A stretch of DNA of 64,000 bases from Deinococcus sp. Marseille-Q6407 (GTDB lineage Bacteria; Deinococcota; Deinococci; Deinococcales; Deinococcaceae). Positions 13,161 to 24,972 of the stretch are shown here, piece after piece; position 1 is the stretch's first letter; each line of letters starts with the position of its first letter. Location of the stretch: NCBI RefSeq assembly GCF_946848805.1, contig NZ_CAMPFU010000002.1:518501-582500 (forward strand), given 5' to 3'. The notes below the pieces were generated by a model. That model saw only the letters and a program-made list of their open reading frames with translations. It was not told the DNA's origin and did not search any database. Position numbers and translations under genes: made by a program.

Positions 13161-13952
13161 TCAATGAAGCTGCTGGCGCAGCGCGCTCAGCGAGGGCACC
13201 GGTGGCCCGGCCGGTGAGTCCTGACCGTCCGGCCCGCCCAGGCCCAGGCGAACCGGCTTGCCAGCGGCAGCCTCGGCAATGGCGATCACCGGGCCTGCAT
13301 AATCACCCGCCTGCACGCGCAGAGGCTGGCTGGAAGGATACACCGCCACCGCATACACCCAGGGGTTCCGGCCGGCCGTCTCGTAAAGGTAAAGGGTATT
13401 CCACTCGTCCAGCCGCAGCGGCGCTGTCCGCTGAGTAGGCCAGCCGGTATCTGCGCCGGACAGGCAGGATTTCGGCTGGCTGACCACCAGGCTCCGTTCC
13501 AGCTGCTTCTTCCAGTGGGTCACCTGCTGGGCTGCCAGGGCGGTCAGGCAGGTTTTCCGCTCTTGGGCGGTGGTGCGGAACCGCTCGCCTATAGTCCATT
13601 CCTGCTGGTAACGGGCCGTGGGCGGAATCCTGTCTTTGCCGGTGGCCTGCTGCAGACTTTCTTGAATTCCAGCCACGACCAGACCCTCGTGGGCCTGCCC
13701 GCGGTTGTCCACCCGCACGCTGATGACAGCGGCCGTCTGCGGCGGAAAAGTCAGCAAGGCGCTGCTCCGGCTGCCAGTGACCGACATGACATCACTGCTC
13801 ATGAAGATGGGCTGAGTGTATTGCTGCCATTCCGCCTCGGCGTCTTTGCTGGGTGCTCCCCAGACCAGCGGCTTCTGGCTGGAATCGCTGCAGGCGCTCA
13901 GGCCCAGGGTCAGGACCGGTGCCAGGGCCAGGGCAGCGACCCGGTGCCTCAT
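13161..13952 (-). CDS. Lipoprotein of unknown function
   Basis: 263 aa. The N-terminus [21 protein letters not shown] is a type II signal peptide with lipobox LSAC (Cys21), so the mature protein is anchored to a membrane face. No family recognised. The mature part has two more cysteines (KTCLTAL, KSCLSG) that could pair, and a C-terminal Gly/Pro-rich stretch. The start ATG overlaps the amidase stop by 4 nt (ATGA), so it is translated from the amidase mRNA. Confidence 0.75.
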   Translation of the reverse strand: MRHRVAALALAPVLTLGLSACSDSSQKPLVWGAPSKDAEAEWQQYTQPIFMSSDVMSVTGSRSSALLTFPPQTAAVISVRVDNRGQAHEGLVVAGIQESLQQATGKDRIPPTARYQQEWTIGERFRTTAQERKTCLTALAAQQVTHWKKQLERSLVVSQPKSCLSGADTGWPTQRTAPLRLDEWNTLYLYETAGRNPWVYAVAVYPSSQPLRVQAGDYAGPVIAIAEAAAGKPVRLGLGGPDGQDSPAGPPVPSLSALRQQLH

Positions 13953-15121
13953 CCGGCCAGTTCCCGCACCAGCCCCAGCAAGCGGGTGTCCTCGCCCCAG
14001 GGGGCCACCAGCTGCGCGCCCAGCCAGTCCACCCCGGAAGGCAGCGCCACAGCCGGCGCGCCCAGCAGAGAGAAAGGGGCGGTCAGCCGCAGCACGGCCA
14101 GGCGAATGTTGGTGGGGCCGTCCGGCAGCGCTGCCTCCTCCACGCCGATACGCGGCGGCAGGCAGGGCACGGCCGGGGCCAGAATCAGGTCACACCCGGC
14201 AAAGATGTCTGTAAGCAGCTGGCGGTAGCTCTCGCGCCGGGCATAAGCGGCCTGGACTGCGGCGCCAGTCAGGCCCTGCCCGGCGCGCAGTTTGTCCAGA
14301 ATATCCGGGCTGAAGCCGGGGTCGGCCTGCGCCAGTGCGGCCGCATGAACCTGCGCCGCCTCGTGACCCACGATGTCGCTGTAGGCATCCAGCATATTGG
14401 GCAGCGTGACCGGTTGCGGCAGCAACTCCGCGCCCTGCTGTTCCAGCCGGGCCGCCAGGCTGGAAAGGGCCTGCTGCGCGTCCGCGTCCAGCCAGCCCTG
14501 CGGCCGCCAGAGGCCCACCCGCATGCCGGCCCAGCTCTGCTGCGGCACTGCCGCCCCAGTCAGGGCTTCCTGCACCCGCAGAATGGTGCCGAACTCGCGG
14601 GCCAGCGGGCCGGTGTGGTCACAGGTGGGGCTGAGCGGCAGGACACCCTCGGTGGGCCAGGCCGGGTAGTTCTTGGTGGGCTTGTACCCGTACACGCCGC
14701 ACCATGCCGACGGCACCCGGATAGAGCCGCCGGTATCGGTGCCCAGCGCAAAGTCCACCTGGCCCAGCGCTGCCGTCACAGCGGCCCCGGAACTGCTGCC
14801 GCCGGTCACGTGGCCCGGCAGGAAAGGATGCTCGGTGCCGCCAAAAGCGTTGGCGCCCAGAATGCCCATGGCAATCTCGTGCAGGTGGGTCTTGCCGGCC
14901 GCGCTGGCGCCCAGCTCCAGCAGCCGGGCAACAAGTGGGCTGGGGGCGACATCGGGCAGGCTGGCGCGGGTGCTGGCCCGCAGCGGCCAGCCGGCCACCC
15001 CGAACAGGTCCTTGACCGAGAAAGTCAGGCCGCTGAGGGGACCGCCGGGCGTGCCGGCCAGCGGCGTTTCGGGGCAGTAGGCCCAGGCCCGCTGGGGATC
15101 GCTGAAAGCAGAGGCAACCAT
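13949..15121 (-). CDS. Amidase-signature-family amidase
   Basis: Ser-cisSer-Lys amidohydrolase, 390 aa, substrate unknown. Catalytic lysine in [13 protein letters not shown], cis-serine and loop in [11 protein letters not shown], and nucleophile region [23 protein letters not shown]. It is not GatA by context, since gatB and gatC are not nearby and the protein is shorter than GatA. First gene of a two-gene operon with the lipoprotein. ATG 15121 is leaderless. Confidence 0.88.
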   Translation of the reverse strand: MVASAFSDPQRAWAYCPETPLAGTPGGPLSGLTFSVKDLFGVAGWPLRASTRASLPDVAPSPLVARLLELGASAAGKTHLHEIAMGILGANAFGGTEHPFLPGHVTGGSSSGAAVTAALGQVDFALGTDTGGSIRVPSAWCGVYGYKPTKNYPAWPTEGVLPLSPTCDHTGPLAREFGTILRVQEALTGAAVPQQSWAGMRVGLWRPQGWLDADAQQALSSLAARLEQQGAELLPQPVTLPNMLDAYSDIVGHEAAQVHAAALAQADPGFSPDILDKLRAGQGLTGAAVQAAYARRESYRQLLTDIFAGCDLILAPAVPCLPPRIGVEEAALPDGPTNIRLAVLRLTAPFSLLGAPAVALPSGVDWLGAQLVAPWGEDTRLLGLVRELAG

Positions 15122-15127
15122 GCTTCC

Positions 15128-15133
15128 AGTCTA
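15128..15133 (-). promoter_or_regulatory. -10 box of amidase operon (leaderless)
   Basis: TAGACT, 6 nt before ATG 15121. Confidence 0.6.
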
Positions 15134-15266
15134 GAGCAGTCCTCCGAATGACGCGGGCGCCGGAACATCACCGCCACCTGCGTCATTCTCTGCTCCGCAG
15201 CAAAGCTGTGCCAGCTTTTTATCAGATGCTCTAAGCGGCCGGACCCGCCGGGCTGGCTTTCCGGGT

Positions 15267-17621
15267 TTATTCGTCCTCGTCGCCGCCCTCCTCTTCGGGG
15301 GCACTGGGCGGCGGGGTCCGGTTCTTGCCGATCTCGCGGACCTGCCCAGCAAAGCGGCTGCGGATGTCCTCGTACATGGGGTGGGCGCGGATATCGCGGA
15401 TGGGTGCGGCCGCACTGGCCGCTGCGGCCGGGGCAGAAGCAGCGGGTTCACCCCGCGTGGCTCCCCCCGGCGCACCACCGCCTCCCCGGCGCTCGTGGCT
15501 GGCCGGCTCGTGCGCCGGGGGCCGGGCCACGTCCGCGCTGCTGCTGCGCTCGCTGGGCGGGCCGAAGTCTTCCCAGCTGGGCTCCTCGGTGACCGGCTCG
15601 CCCAGGTACAGCTCGCGGGACGCCGTTTCAGCCGGGGTTTCGGGGGTGTGCTCGGCGGTGCCGGCCGGCAGGGGTGGCTGCTCGGCCGGGCTGTCCTGCC
15701 AGGGCAGCGATTCACCGGGCAGCGGCGCCTCGGCCATGTCGTCGGGGGTGGAGGGCGGCGCCGGGCGCAGCGGGGCCGAGTCGCGTGGCGCGGGCTGGGC
15801 CTCAGCCTCGCTGCCCTGCATCTGTTCATCCGGCCCATGGTCTTCCTGCGCCTGGTCCTGCTGCACCGGGGCAGGCCGGGCTGGAGCCGCTTCACGGTGC
15901 TGAGCCGGCTCCGGGTGGGCTGGCCCAGCGTGGCGGGCCAGGGGGTCGAAGTCATCTATCACGTCTCCTTGCGGCGCAGGGGCGGGGCGGGGTGGGGCCA
16001 CCTGCGCCGCAGCAGGGGCGGGAACCGGGTCCTCGGCCACTTCGCGGGCCGCCTGCCCGCCGCCCACCGGGAACTTACGGCCGCCCCCATTGTCGGCGGT
16101 GATGATTTCCAGCGTGACGGCACCGAACACCTGTTCCAGCAGCGGGGTCAGCTCGTCCAGCTTGGTCATGATCTGCCGGGCGTGGAAGCTGCTGCGGGCG
16201 TCGTAGCTGAGGCTCACATAGCCGGCCTCGGCGTGCATGCGGGCCGGCTTGAGAAAAGCGCGGGTCTGCATGCTGGCACCTTGCAGCACATCGGCCCAGG
16301 TGCCGCTCGCCGGAGCAGCCGCCTGCGGTCCCCGGGCCGGCGCCGCCGTGCGGGCAGCCGCCGGGGCGCGGCGCTGCACCGGTTCGAAATCCTCAACCGG
16401 CGCGGCCGTGTGGGGAGCCGCTGGCGCCGCTGCGGCTGCGGGAGCACTGCTGGTCCGCAGGGTCGCCAGTTCACGTTCCAGCCGGCTCAGGCGGGCCGAG
16501 AGTTCCGTAGCGCCACCGCCCTGACCTCCCTGAGCCGCCGGGGCGCGGGCCGGCGCGCCATTCCCCTCGCCCTCGTCCGCTGCCAGCAGGGCGTGCGTCA
16601 GGGCCAGTTCCAGACTCAGCAGGTCGGCGGCGCGGGAAAAGCGGCTTTCCTGCTCGTCCAGCGCCGCTTGCAGCCGCAGCAGCCGGGGCACATCGGCGCC
16701 GGGCAGCCGGGCAGCGTCGGCTTCGGGGCCCTGGATCACGCCCAGTTCGGCGTGGAGGGCCTGCGACAGTGCCTCAACCAGACCCTCCACCACCGTGCGG
16801 GCCGCAAATCCAGCGCGGTACAGCTCACCCGCGCCGCTGATGGCCGGGGCCGCATCACCCTGCACCAGCGCGCCGGCCAGCGTCCGCATCTGCTCACCGG
16901 GCGGCAGGCCCAGCGCCTCTTCCACGCCGCGGCGGGTCACGGCGGTGCCGGCCGCCAGCATCCGCTCCAGCAGGCTTTCGCCGTCGCGCATGGCGCCGTC
17001 GGCCAGCCGTCCCATCAGGTTCAGGGCTTCCGGCTCGGCGCTCACGCCCTCCGCCTCGGCCAGTCCCTGCAGCTTGCCGGCAATCTCCTCGGCGGTCAGG
17101 CGGCGAAAACGGTAGTGCTGGCAGCGCGAGAGAATGGTGGGAATGATTTTCTCCGGCTCGGTGGTCGCCAGAATGAAAATGACGTGCTCAGGTGGTTCTT
17201 CCAGCGTCTTGAGCAGCGCGTTGAAGGCCGCCCTGGACATCATGTGCGCTTCGTCGAGGATGTAGATTTTCTTGCCGCCGCGCATGGGCGCCAGGCCCAC
17301 TTTCTCGCGCAGCTCGCGCACGTCTTCCACCGAGTTGTTGCTGGCTGCGTCAATTTCCAAAACGTCGGGGTGCGACCCAGCCCGCACCGCCCGGCAATTT
17401 TCGCACTCGCCGCAGGGCTTGGGCTCCGGGCCGGTGCAGTTGGCGGTCATGGCGATCAGGCGGGCGGTAGTCGTCTTGCCCACCCCGCGCGGCCCGCTGA
17501 ACAGGTAGGCGTGGCCCACCCGGCCCTGTTCCAGGGCAGTTTTCAGGACGCCTTTGATGTGTTCCTGACCCACCACCTCGTCCCAGTGGATGGGCCTGGC
17601 CCGCTGGTAAATGGCGCTCAC
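15267..17621 (-). CDS. dnaX: DNA polymerase III subunit tau/gamma (clamp loader ATPase)
   Basis: Clamp-loader motor, 784 aa. AAA+ domain with Walker A GPRGVGKTTT (residues ~43-52), zinc motif C..PCGECENC, Walker B/DEAH region YILDEAHMMSRAAFNALLKTLEEPP, sensor 1 ATTEPEKI and SRC arginine finger TILSRCQHYRF. Domains II-III run to about residue 360. A long Pro/Ala/Gln-rich region (residues ~385-760), typical of tau and poorly conserved, ends with an acidic tail. No obvious slippery A run for a gamma form was seen. The start is GTG 17621 with GAGGTGA upstream; it overlaps the stop of a 28-residue leader ORF (GTGA). Confidence 0.95.
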   Translation of the reverse strand: MSAIYQRARPIHWDEVVGQEHIKGVLKTALEQGRVGHAYLFSGPRGVGKTTTARLIAMTANCTGPEPKPCGECENCRAVRAGSHPDVLEIDAASNNSVEDVRELREKVGLAPMRGGKKIYILDEAHMMSRAAFNALLKTLEEPPEHVIFILATTEPEKIIPTILSRCQHYRFRRLTAEEIAGKLQGLAEAEGVSAEPEALNLMGRLADGAMRDGESLLERMLAAGTAVTRRGVEEALGLPPGEQMRTLAGALVQGDAAPAISGAGELYRAGFAARTVVEGLVEALSQALHAELGVIQGPEADAARLPGADVPRLLRLQAALDEQESRFSRAADLLSLELALTHALLAADEGEGNGAPARAPAAQGGQGGGATELSARLSRLERELATLRTSSAPAAAAAPAAPHTAAPVEDFEPVQRRAPAAARTAAPARGPQAAAPASGTWADVLQGASMQTRAFLKPARMHAEAGYVSLSYDARSSFHARQIMTKLDELTPLLEQVFGAVTLEIITADNGGGRKFPVGGGQAAREVAEDPVPAPAAAQVAPPRPAPAPQGDVIDDFDPLARHAGPAHPEPAQHREAAPARPAPVQQDQAQEDHGPDEQMQGSEAEAQPAPRDSAPLRPAPPSTPDDMAEAPLPGESLPWQDSPAEQPPLPAGTAEHTPETPAETASRELYLGEPVTEEPSWEDFGPPSERSSSADVARPPAHEPASHERRGGGGAPGGATRGEPAASAPAAAASAAAPIRDIRAHPMYEDIRSRFAGQVREIGKNRTPPPSAPEEEGGDEDE

Positions 17622-17704
17622 TGCGTCACCTCAGCAGCGTCCAGGACAGAGAAAACGGAGCGAGCACGAAAACGGTTGGGCTGGGGGGTCGGCTCGGTAG
17701 TCAC
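17618..17704 (-). CDS. Leaderless 28-residue ORF coupled to dnaX
   Basis: TAGACT at 17711-17716 is followed after exactly 6 nt by GTG 17704. The frame stays open for 28 codons (start VTTEPTPQPNRF) and its TGA overlaps the dnaX GTG as GTGA. The dnaX Shine-Dalgarno (GAGGTG) lies inside the last codons of this ORF. No resemblance to a known peptide. Spacing and overlap suggest a translated leader that delivers ribosomes to dnaX; there is no proof of translation. Confidence 0.5.
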   Translation of the reverse strand: MTTEPTPQPNRFRARSVFSVLDAAEVTQ

Positions 17705-17710
17705 TGCCTC

Positions 17711-17716
17711 AGTCTA
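17711..17716 (-). promoter_or_regulatory. -10 box of the dnaX leader ORF
   Basis: TAGACT, 6 nt before GTG 17704; predicted first transcribed base is at the GTG. Confidence 0.55.
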
Positions 17717-17822
17717 GCCCGCAGGGGGCCGGCAGGTCTGGAAGTCGGGCAAGCTTTGCCGCCGGGGCGCCGCCCCCAGCCCCCGCCCCGGCCCCCCCCT
17801 AGCCCTCACTTCGCTTTTCGGT

Positions 17823-17828
17823 TATACT
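17823..17828 (+). promoter_or_regulatory. -10 box of the thpR-recA operon
   Basis: TATACT; transcription predicted to start near 17835, just left of the candidate operator at 17840. The 17622-17930 gap otherwise contains the dnaX leader and GC-rich sequence without recognisable genes. Confidence 0.6.
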
Positions 17829-17839
17829 CCGAGGCGTTG

Positions 17840-17856
17840 TTATGCCCAGAACAGAA
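17840..17856 (+). promoter_or_regulatory. Candidate radiation/desiccation response motif (DdrO operator)
   Basis: TTATG, 7 nt, CAGAA: one base off the palindromic half-site pair TTATG/CATAA of the 17-bp RDRM known upstream of recA and other damage genes in Deinococcus. It sits right after the -10 box, where DdrO would block transcription. PprI (IrrE) cleavage of DdrO would then induce recA. Confidence 0.6.
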
Positions 17857-17930
17857 TCAACCGCTACACAACACGACACTTTCCGGACACTCGCTCTTTT
17901 CACTGCGCTGCCCGCCGTCAGGCACGCCGC

Positions 17931-17934
<4 letters not shown>
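17842..17934 (+). CDS. 30-residue leader ORF overlapping thpR
   Basis: ATG lies inside the candidate RDRM, about 7 nt after the predicted transcription start. The frame (MPRTESTATQHD...) ends with TGA overlapping the thpR GTG as GTGA. Base use at third positions is much less GC-rich than in the neighbouring genes, so it may be a leader rather than a functional protein. Included because it shares the overlap geometry seen at dnaX and clpC. Confidence 0.35.
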
Positions 17935-19768
<1,834 letters not shown>

Positions 19769-19831
19769 GCGCCTGACCTCTCGCCACAGGTGGGGCCGCT
19801 GAGCGGTCCCGCAGCGAAAAGACTCACAACC

Positions 19832-19875
19832 AAAGCAAGCCGCCCGGTCCATCAGGATTCCGGGCGGCTTGCTTT
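19832..19875. terminator. Strong bidirectional terminator after recA
   Basis: Perfect 16-bp arms AAAGCAAGCCGCCCGG / CCGGGCGGCTTGCTTT with a 12-nt loop, between converging recA and the CHASE2 gene. Confidence 0.9.
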
Positions 19876-19904
19876 GGGGCGTCGCCATCGGGAGCGGCGT
19901 CAGC

Positions 19905-21392
19905 TTAGGGCTGCGGCGGCAGCGGCTCAACCACCGGCCGCAGGGTCTGGCGGGCCGCCCCGACCAGCGAGTGGGCCGATACCTCGTCCAGCGCCAGGCC
20001 TTCGGGTTTCCGCACCCAGGCGTATCCGCCGCGGGGAAGCAGCGACTGCCCGCGCAGCACCACACCGCTCACGGTCAGGGCGAAATAGTCAGCGATCTCG
20101 CGGGCTTCGGTCTCGGACTGCACCGGGTCCACGATAAATACCAGTTCGCCGCGGTCCCAGCGAAAGCCGAAGCCTTCCAGCCGGGGCACCACCGGCGCAA
20201 GGCTCAGCAGCCGCTGCAGGCTCTGGTCCACCGCCTCCTCGGCCAAGGTCACGCCAAACCGCTGCTGCAGCGCTGCGTAGCCTTCCAGCTCCACCAGGAA
20301 CAGGCAGGGCCGGCCGGCGTCCGGAGCAGCAGCGGCCAGTAGCGTTTCCACCGCCTGTGACAGTCCGGCGCGGGTGCCCAGCATCTGCTCGTTAACGCTG
20401 CTGTGAAGCCGGGCGCTGCGCCGCACCAGCAGAGCTTCGGCGCCCACCAGCAGCAGCCCGGTCAGGGCGGCGAGCGAGAGGGTCACGCCCGGCAGGGCCA
20501 CCCCGGCGCGCCAGAGCAGCAGCATCAGCGCCGGCAGCAGCAGTGCCTGTGCCAGCCCCCAGAAACGGCCCAGCACCACGCTCAGCCCGGCGATCAGAGC
20601 CGCCATTAGGCCCACGGCCCAGCCTGGAAAGTTCAGAAAAGGCGGTGCCAGCAGACTGGCGGCGGCGCGGGCCTGAAGTTCGCTGCCCGGCAGCCGCTCC
20701 GGGTCGGGCGAGGCCTGACCGATCAGGGCCACTTTGCCCTGCACGTCCCCGTGAGGGAAGCGGCCCGCCACCACGTCGCGGAAGCTAAGGCGTGTGTCCA
20801 GCGCAGATGGAACAAACCGGTGCAGCAGGCGGGGCTGGGATTCCAGCGGCACGCTGGCGCCAGCCGCTTGGGCCAGCCGCCAGGCCAAGCTGGGCACCAG
20901 CTTTCCCTGGGCGGTGGGGTAGGCGGTCTGAAAAGCGTAGGGCTGCAGCAACCGGCTGCTGTTCACGGCACTGAAGCCGTAGCCGGGCTGCGCGGCGCTG
21001 TCCGGCGTAGGAGCAGCCAGCACCACCCCACTGTGGGTCAGGGCCTGGACCAGCGGCGCTGTTTCCCGGCGGGCCGGGTCCAGCACCACATCCAGCCCCA
21101 CGGCGCTCGCGCCGGCCTGCTGCAACTGCTCGGCCGCGCTCCGGTAGAGCTCCGGGCTCCAGGAGTTCAGGGGGCCGTAGTCGGCCAGGCTGGCGGCGTC
21201 GAGGTCAACCAGCACCACCTGACCGCCCGGCCGTGGAAACGCCTGCGAGGCCAGGCTCCAGGCTGCCGGATTGGCCGGCCAGACCACACCCAGCAGGCCG
21301 CCCAGCACCAGACCGGCCAGCAGCAGGTAAGGCCAGCTGGCATGGCGGCCCGGCACCTGCCACCAGCGCCGGGGGTTTCTCAGGGAGGTCAT
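19905..21392 (-). CDS. CHASE2-domain membrane protein with degenerate GGDEF-like domain
   Basis: 495 aa. N-terminal membrane anchor (SWPYLLLAGLVLGGLLGVVW), then an extracytoplasmic CHASE2 sensor domain (residues ~45-270; VVLVDLDAASLADYG, DVVLDPARR, FRDVVAGRF..VQGKVALIGQASPDP), three membrane helices (~285-350) and a cytoplasmic domain with the GGDEF fold pattern (LFLVELEGYAALQQRFG ... REIADYFALTVSG). The active-site loop reads WDRGELVFI rather than GGDEF, so it is unlikely to make cyclic-di-GMP; it may bind GTP or act only as a dimer module. ATG 21392 has AAGG at 5 nt. Possibly coupled to the small ORF just upstream. Confidence 0.75.
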   Translation of the reverse strand: MTSLRNPRRWWQVPGRHASWPYLLLAGLVLGGLLGVVWPANPAAWSLASQAFPRPGGQVVLVDLDAASLADYGPLNSWSPELYRSAAEQLQQAGASAVGLDVVLDPARRETAPLVQALTHSGVVLAAPTPDSAAQPGYGFSAVNSSRLLQPYAFQTAYPTAQGKLVPSLAWRLAQAAGASVPLESQPRLLHRFVPSALDTRLSFRDVVAGRFPHGDVQGKVALIGQASPDPERLPGSELQARAAASLLAPPFLNFPGWAVGLMAALIAGLSVVLGRFWGLAQALLLPALMLLLWRAGVALPGVTLSLAALTGLLLVGAEALLVRRSARLHSSVNEQMLGTRAGLSQAVETLLAAAAPDAGRPCLFLVELEGYAALQQRFGVTLAEEAVDQSLQRLLSLAPVVPRLEGFGFRWDRGELVFIVDPVQSETEAREIADYFALTVSGVVLRGQSLLPRGGYAWVRKPEGLALDEVSAHSLVGAARQTLRPVVEPLPPQP

Positions 21393-21399
21393 TCCGCCT

Positions 21400-21603
21400 T
21401 CACTCTCCAAACACTTCCTGGCCAGACACTTCCTGGCCGGAGCAGCGGGCCGCCACCCGCAGCTTGCCGCCACGCGCCTGGGCCTGCGCCGCACTGTTCA
21501 GCACCCTACCGCTGCCCGGCATCTGCCGCTGTGCCCGCACAGTTCCGAGCGAATGAAGCAGCGTCAAGGTAGGCGGAGCGAGTTGGGCGGCGGCTTTCCA
21601 CAT
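21400..21603 (-). CDS. Small leaderless ORF upstream of the CHASE2 gene (67 aa)
   Basis: TAAACT at 21611-21616 is followed after 7 nt by ATG 21603 (MWKAAAQLAPPTLTLLHSLG...), and the ORF stops 7 nt before the CHASE2 ATG. A 15-bp tandem duplication near its end gives the repeated residues SGQEV. The first 20 residues are hydrophobic enough for a weak signal or anchor. No family recognised. CHASE2 genes elsewhere often follow FecR-type genes, but I cannot see that fold here. It could be a remnant of such a gene or a leader. Confidence 0.4.
   Translation of the reverse strand: MWKAAAQLAPPTLTLLHSLGTVRAQRQMPGSGRVLNSAAQAQARGGKLRVAARCSGQEVSGQEVFGE
21411..21440. repeat. 15-bp tandem duplication
   Basis: ACACTTCCTGGCCAG then ACACTTCCTGGCCGG, inside the 3' end of the small ORF. 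Confidence 0.9.
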
Positions 21604-21610
21604 GCGCCGC

Positions 21611-21616
21611 AGTTTA
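21611..21616 (-). promoter_or_regulatory. -10 box of small ORF/CHASE2 unit
   Basis: TAAACT, 7 nt before ATG 21603. Confidence 0.4.
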
Positions 21617-21703
21617 AAGCCAGCAGCCCTTCCCCGTCCGTAACTCTGAGCCGGAGTTTCCCGGCCCAGCAAAGGGCTTCTGTGGGCGGCCGCCTGCCCC
21701 CGC

Positions 21704-21709
21704 TATACT
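21704..21709 (+). promoter_or_regulatory. -10 box of ABC-F gene (leaderless)
   Basis: TATACT, 7 nt before GTG 21717. Confidence 0.6.
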
Positions 21710-21716
21710 GCCCCGC

Positions 21717-23654
21717 GTGCTGGTTGCCCTCAGAAGTGCCGAAAAATATTATGGACCCCACCGCGTGCTGGAAGGCATCGACTTTGCGCTGCATGCCGGC
21801 GAACGCATCGGGCTGGTGGGCCGCAACGGCGCCGGCAAGTCCACCCTGCTGAAACTGCTGACCGGAGAGGTGCTGCCCGACGGCGGCACGGTGCTGCGGG
21901 CGCCGGGGGTGCGGGTCCGCAGTCTGAACCAGGACCCCAAATTTGCCCCCGGCAGCACGGTAGACGGCGTGCTGGAAGCGGCTTTCCGCGACCTGGACGA
22001 CCTGGAAGCCGAACTGAGCGAGGCCGCCGGCGCGATGGCCGACGGCAGCGAGGCCAGCATCCTGCGCCACGAGGAACTGCTGGAACAGTTCGGGCGGCGC
22101 GGCGGGTTTCAGCGCCGCAGCCGCAAGGAAGCGGCAGCTCTGGCTTTCGGCTTCCGGGGCCGCGAGCAAGAAGACGTCTCGCGGCTCTCGGGTGGCGAGC
22201 GCACCCGCCTGGGGCTGGCGGCGCTGCTGGTGGAAAACCCGGATGTGCTGCTGCTCGACGAACCCACCAATCACCTCGACATCGTAATGGTGGAGTGGCT
22301 GGAAACTTTCCTGGGCCGCTACCCCGGCGCCGTGCTGGCCATCAGCCACGACCGGGCCTTTCTGGACGCCGTGACCACCGAGACCGCCTACCTGCGGGAC
22401 GGCTCCCTGAAGCGCTATCCCGGCGGCTACACCCGGTTCCGCGCCGCGCTGGAGCAGGACCTGCAGCAGCAGGCCGCGCAGTTCGCACAGCAGCAAAAGG
22501 CCATTGCCGACCTGCAGGCCAGCGCCGACCGCATGAAGGTGTGGGGGCTGGGCATGTCCAAGCTGGCGCGCCGCGCCGGGGCGATGCAGGCGCGGGTAGA
22601 CCGGCTGCAGGCCAGCGCCGTGGCGGCTCCCCCACCCGAGCAGCGCACCACATCTATCACTTTTCACGCGCCCGAAAGCGGTGAGGTGGTGCTGGACGCG
22701 CAACACCTGACCCGGCAGATGGGCCAGCGCACGCTGTTCCGGGACGTGCGGGTGCAGCTGCGCCGGGGTGAACGGGTGGCGATTATCGGGCGCAACGGGG
22801 CCGGCAAGACCACGCTGCTGCGCACCCTGCTGGGCCTGGACCCTTCCGACGACCCGCGTGGCCGCACCCTGACCGGCGCCCGCGTGAGCGTAGGCTACTA
22901 CGACCAGCAGCTGCGCGGGGTAGATCCGGAAAAGACGCTGTTTGACGTGGCCCGCGAGTACACCCAGAAAGACACCGACGCCCACACCCTGTTGGGCACT
23001 TTTCTGTTTCCCTATGAGCAGCACGACAAACCCACCCGCATCCTCTCGGGCGGCGAGCGAGCGCGGCTGGCGCTGCTTCAACTGGCGCAGGAGGACCACA
23101 ACTTTCTGGTGATGGACGAACCGACCAACCACCTGGACATGGAGATGGTCGAGGCGCTGGAAGACGCGCTGGCCGGCTTTGGCGGCACCCTGCTGATGGT
23201 GAGCCACGACCGCGCCTTTATCGAGGCGCTGGCCGATCAGGTCTGGCTGGTGGAAGACGGGCAGTTTTACCGCTATCCTGGCTGGGAAGATTACCGCGAT
23301 CAGCACGCCGCCCGACGCGCCGCCGAGGAAGCGGCTGCGGCGCCTACGCCGGCCAGAAGGGTGGCTGAAACGGCGCCGGCTACAGCCACAACAGCAGCGG
23401 CAGCCTCAGCTGGCCCCCAGACCCGCTACGCCGGGCTCAACACCTACCAGCTGGGCAAAAAGGTGGAGGCGCTGGAAGCCGACATCGAGCGGCTGGAAGC
23501 CGAGGTGGAAGCCGCCGGGCTGGCCCTGGCCCAAGCAGCTCCGGACGCCGACTTTGCCGAACTGGGCCGCGCTGCGCACACCCTGGAACAGCAGTTAGAA
23601 GCCGTGATGCAGGACTGGGAAGAAGCCGGCGCCGAGCTGGAAGGGCGCAGCTGA
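21717..23654 (+). CDS. ABC-F family ATPase (ribosome-associated)
   Basis: Soluble twin-ATPase protein, 645 aa, with no membrane domain. First ATPase: Walker A GRNGAGKSTLL, signature LSGGERTRLGL, Walker B LLLDEPTNHLDI. The linker region follows (residues ~220-320; coiled coil with QQQAAQFAQQQKAI). Second ATPase: GRNGAGKTTLL, LSGGERARLAL, LVMDEPTNHLDME. C-terminal coiled coil (residues ~580-640; KVEALEADIERLEAEVE), as in Uup. ABC-F proteins bind the ribosomal E site to relieve stalls or give antibiotic resistance; which subfamily this is cannot be fixed here. The GTG start is set by the -10 box. Confidence 0.9.
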   Translation: MLVALRSAEKYYGPHRVLEGIDFALHAGERIGLVGRNGAGKSTLLKLLTGEVLPDGGTVLRAPGVRVRSLNQDPKFAPGSTVDGVLEAAFRDLDDLEAELSEAAGAMADGSEASILRHEELLEQFGRRGGFQRRSRKEAAALAFGFRGREQEDVSRLSGGERTRLGLAALLVENPDVLLLDEPTNHLDIVMVEWLETFLGRYPGAVLAISHDRAFLDAVTTETAYLRDGSLKRYPGGYTRFRAALEQDLQQQAAQFAQQQKAIADLQASADRMKVWGLGMSKLARRAGAMQARVDRLQASAVAAPPPEQRTTSITFHAPESGEVVLDAQHLTRQMGQRTLFRDVRVQLRRGERVAIIGRNGAGKTTLLRTLLGLDPSDDPRGRTLTGARVSVGYYDQQLRGVDPEKTLFDVAREYTQKDTDAHTLLGTFLFPYEQHDKPTRILSGGERARLALLQLAQEDHNFLVMDEPTNHLDMEMVEALEDALAGFGGTLLMVSHDRAFIEALADQVWLVEDGQFYRYPGWEDYRDQHAARRAAEEAAAAPTPARRVAETAPATATTAAAASAGPQTRYAGLNTYQLGKKVEALEADIERLEAEVEAAGLALAQAAPDADFAELGRAAHTLEQQLEAVMQDWEEAGAELEGRS

Positions 23655-23682
23655 GCGGGAAAAAAGCAGACAGAAAAGCCTA

Positions 23683-23721
23683 AGGCCGCCGCCAGCACAG
23701 TAACGCTGGCGGCGGCCCTTT
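23683..23721. terminator. Bidirectional terminator
   Basis: Arms GGCCGCCGCCAGC / GCTGGCGGCGGCC with an 8-nt loop, flanked by AA and TT, between converging ABC-F and kinase genes. Confidence 0.85.
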
Positions 23722-23742
23722 AGGGAAGTGTGAAGAGCGCAG

Positions 23743-24968
<1,226 letters not shown>

Positions 24969-24972
<4 letters not shown>

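Noticed and set aside
15381..17717. 778-codon plus-strand ORF antisense to dnaX
   Set aside because: Long open frames on the opposite strand are common at this GC content; the translation has no domain, while the minus strand encodes full-length DnaX.
21564..23306. 580-codon minus-strand ORF antisense to the ABC-F gene
   Set aside because: Shadow frame; the plus strand has both complete ATPase motif sets.
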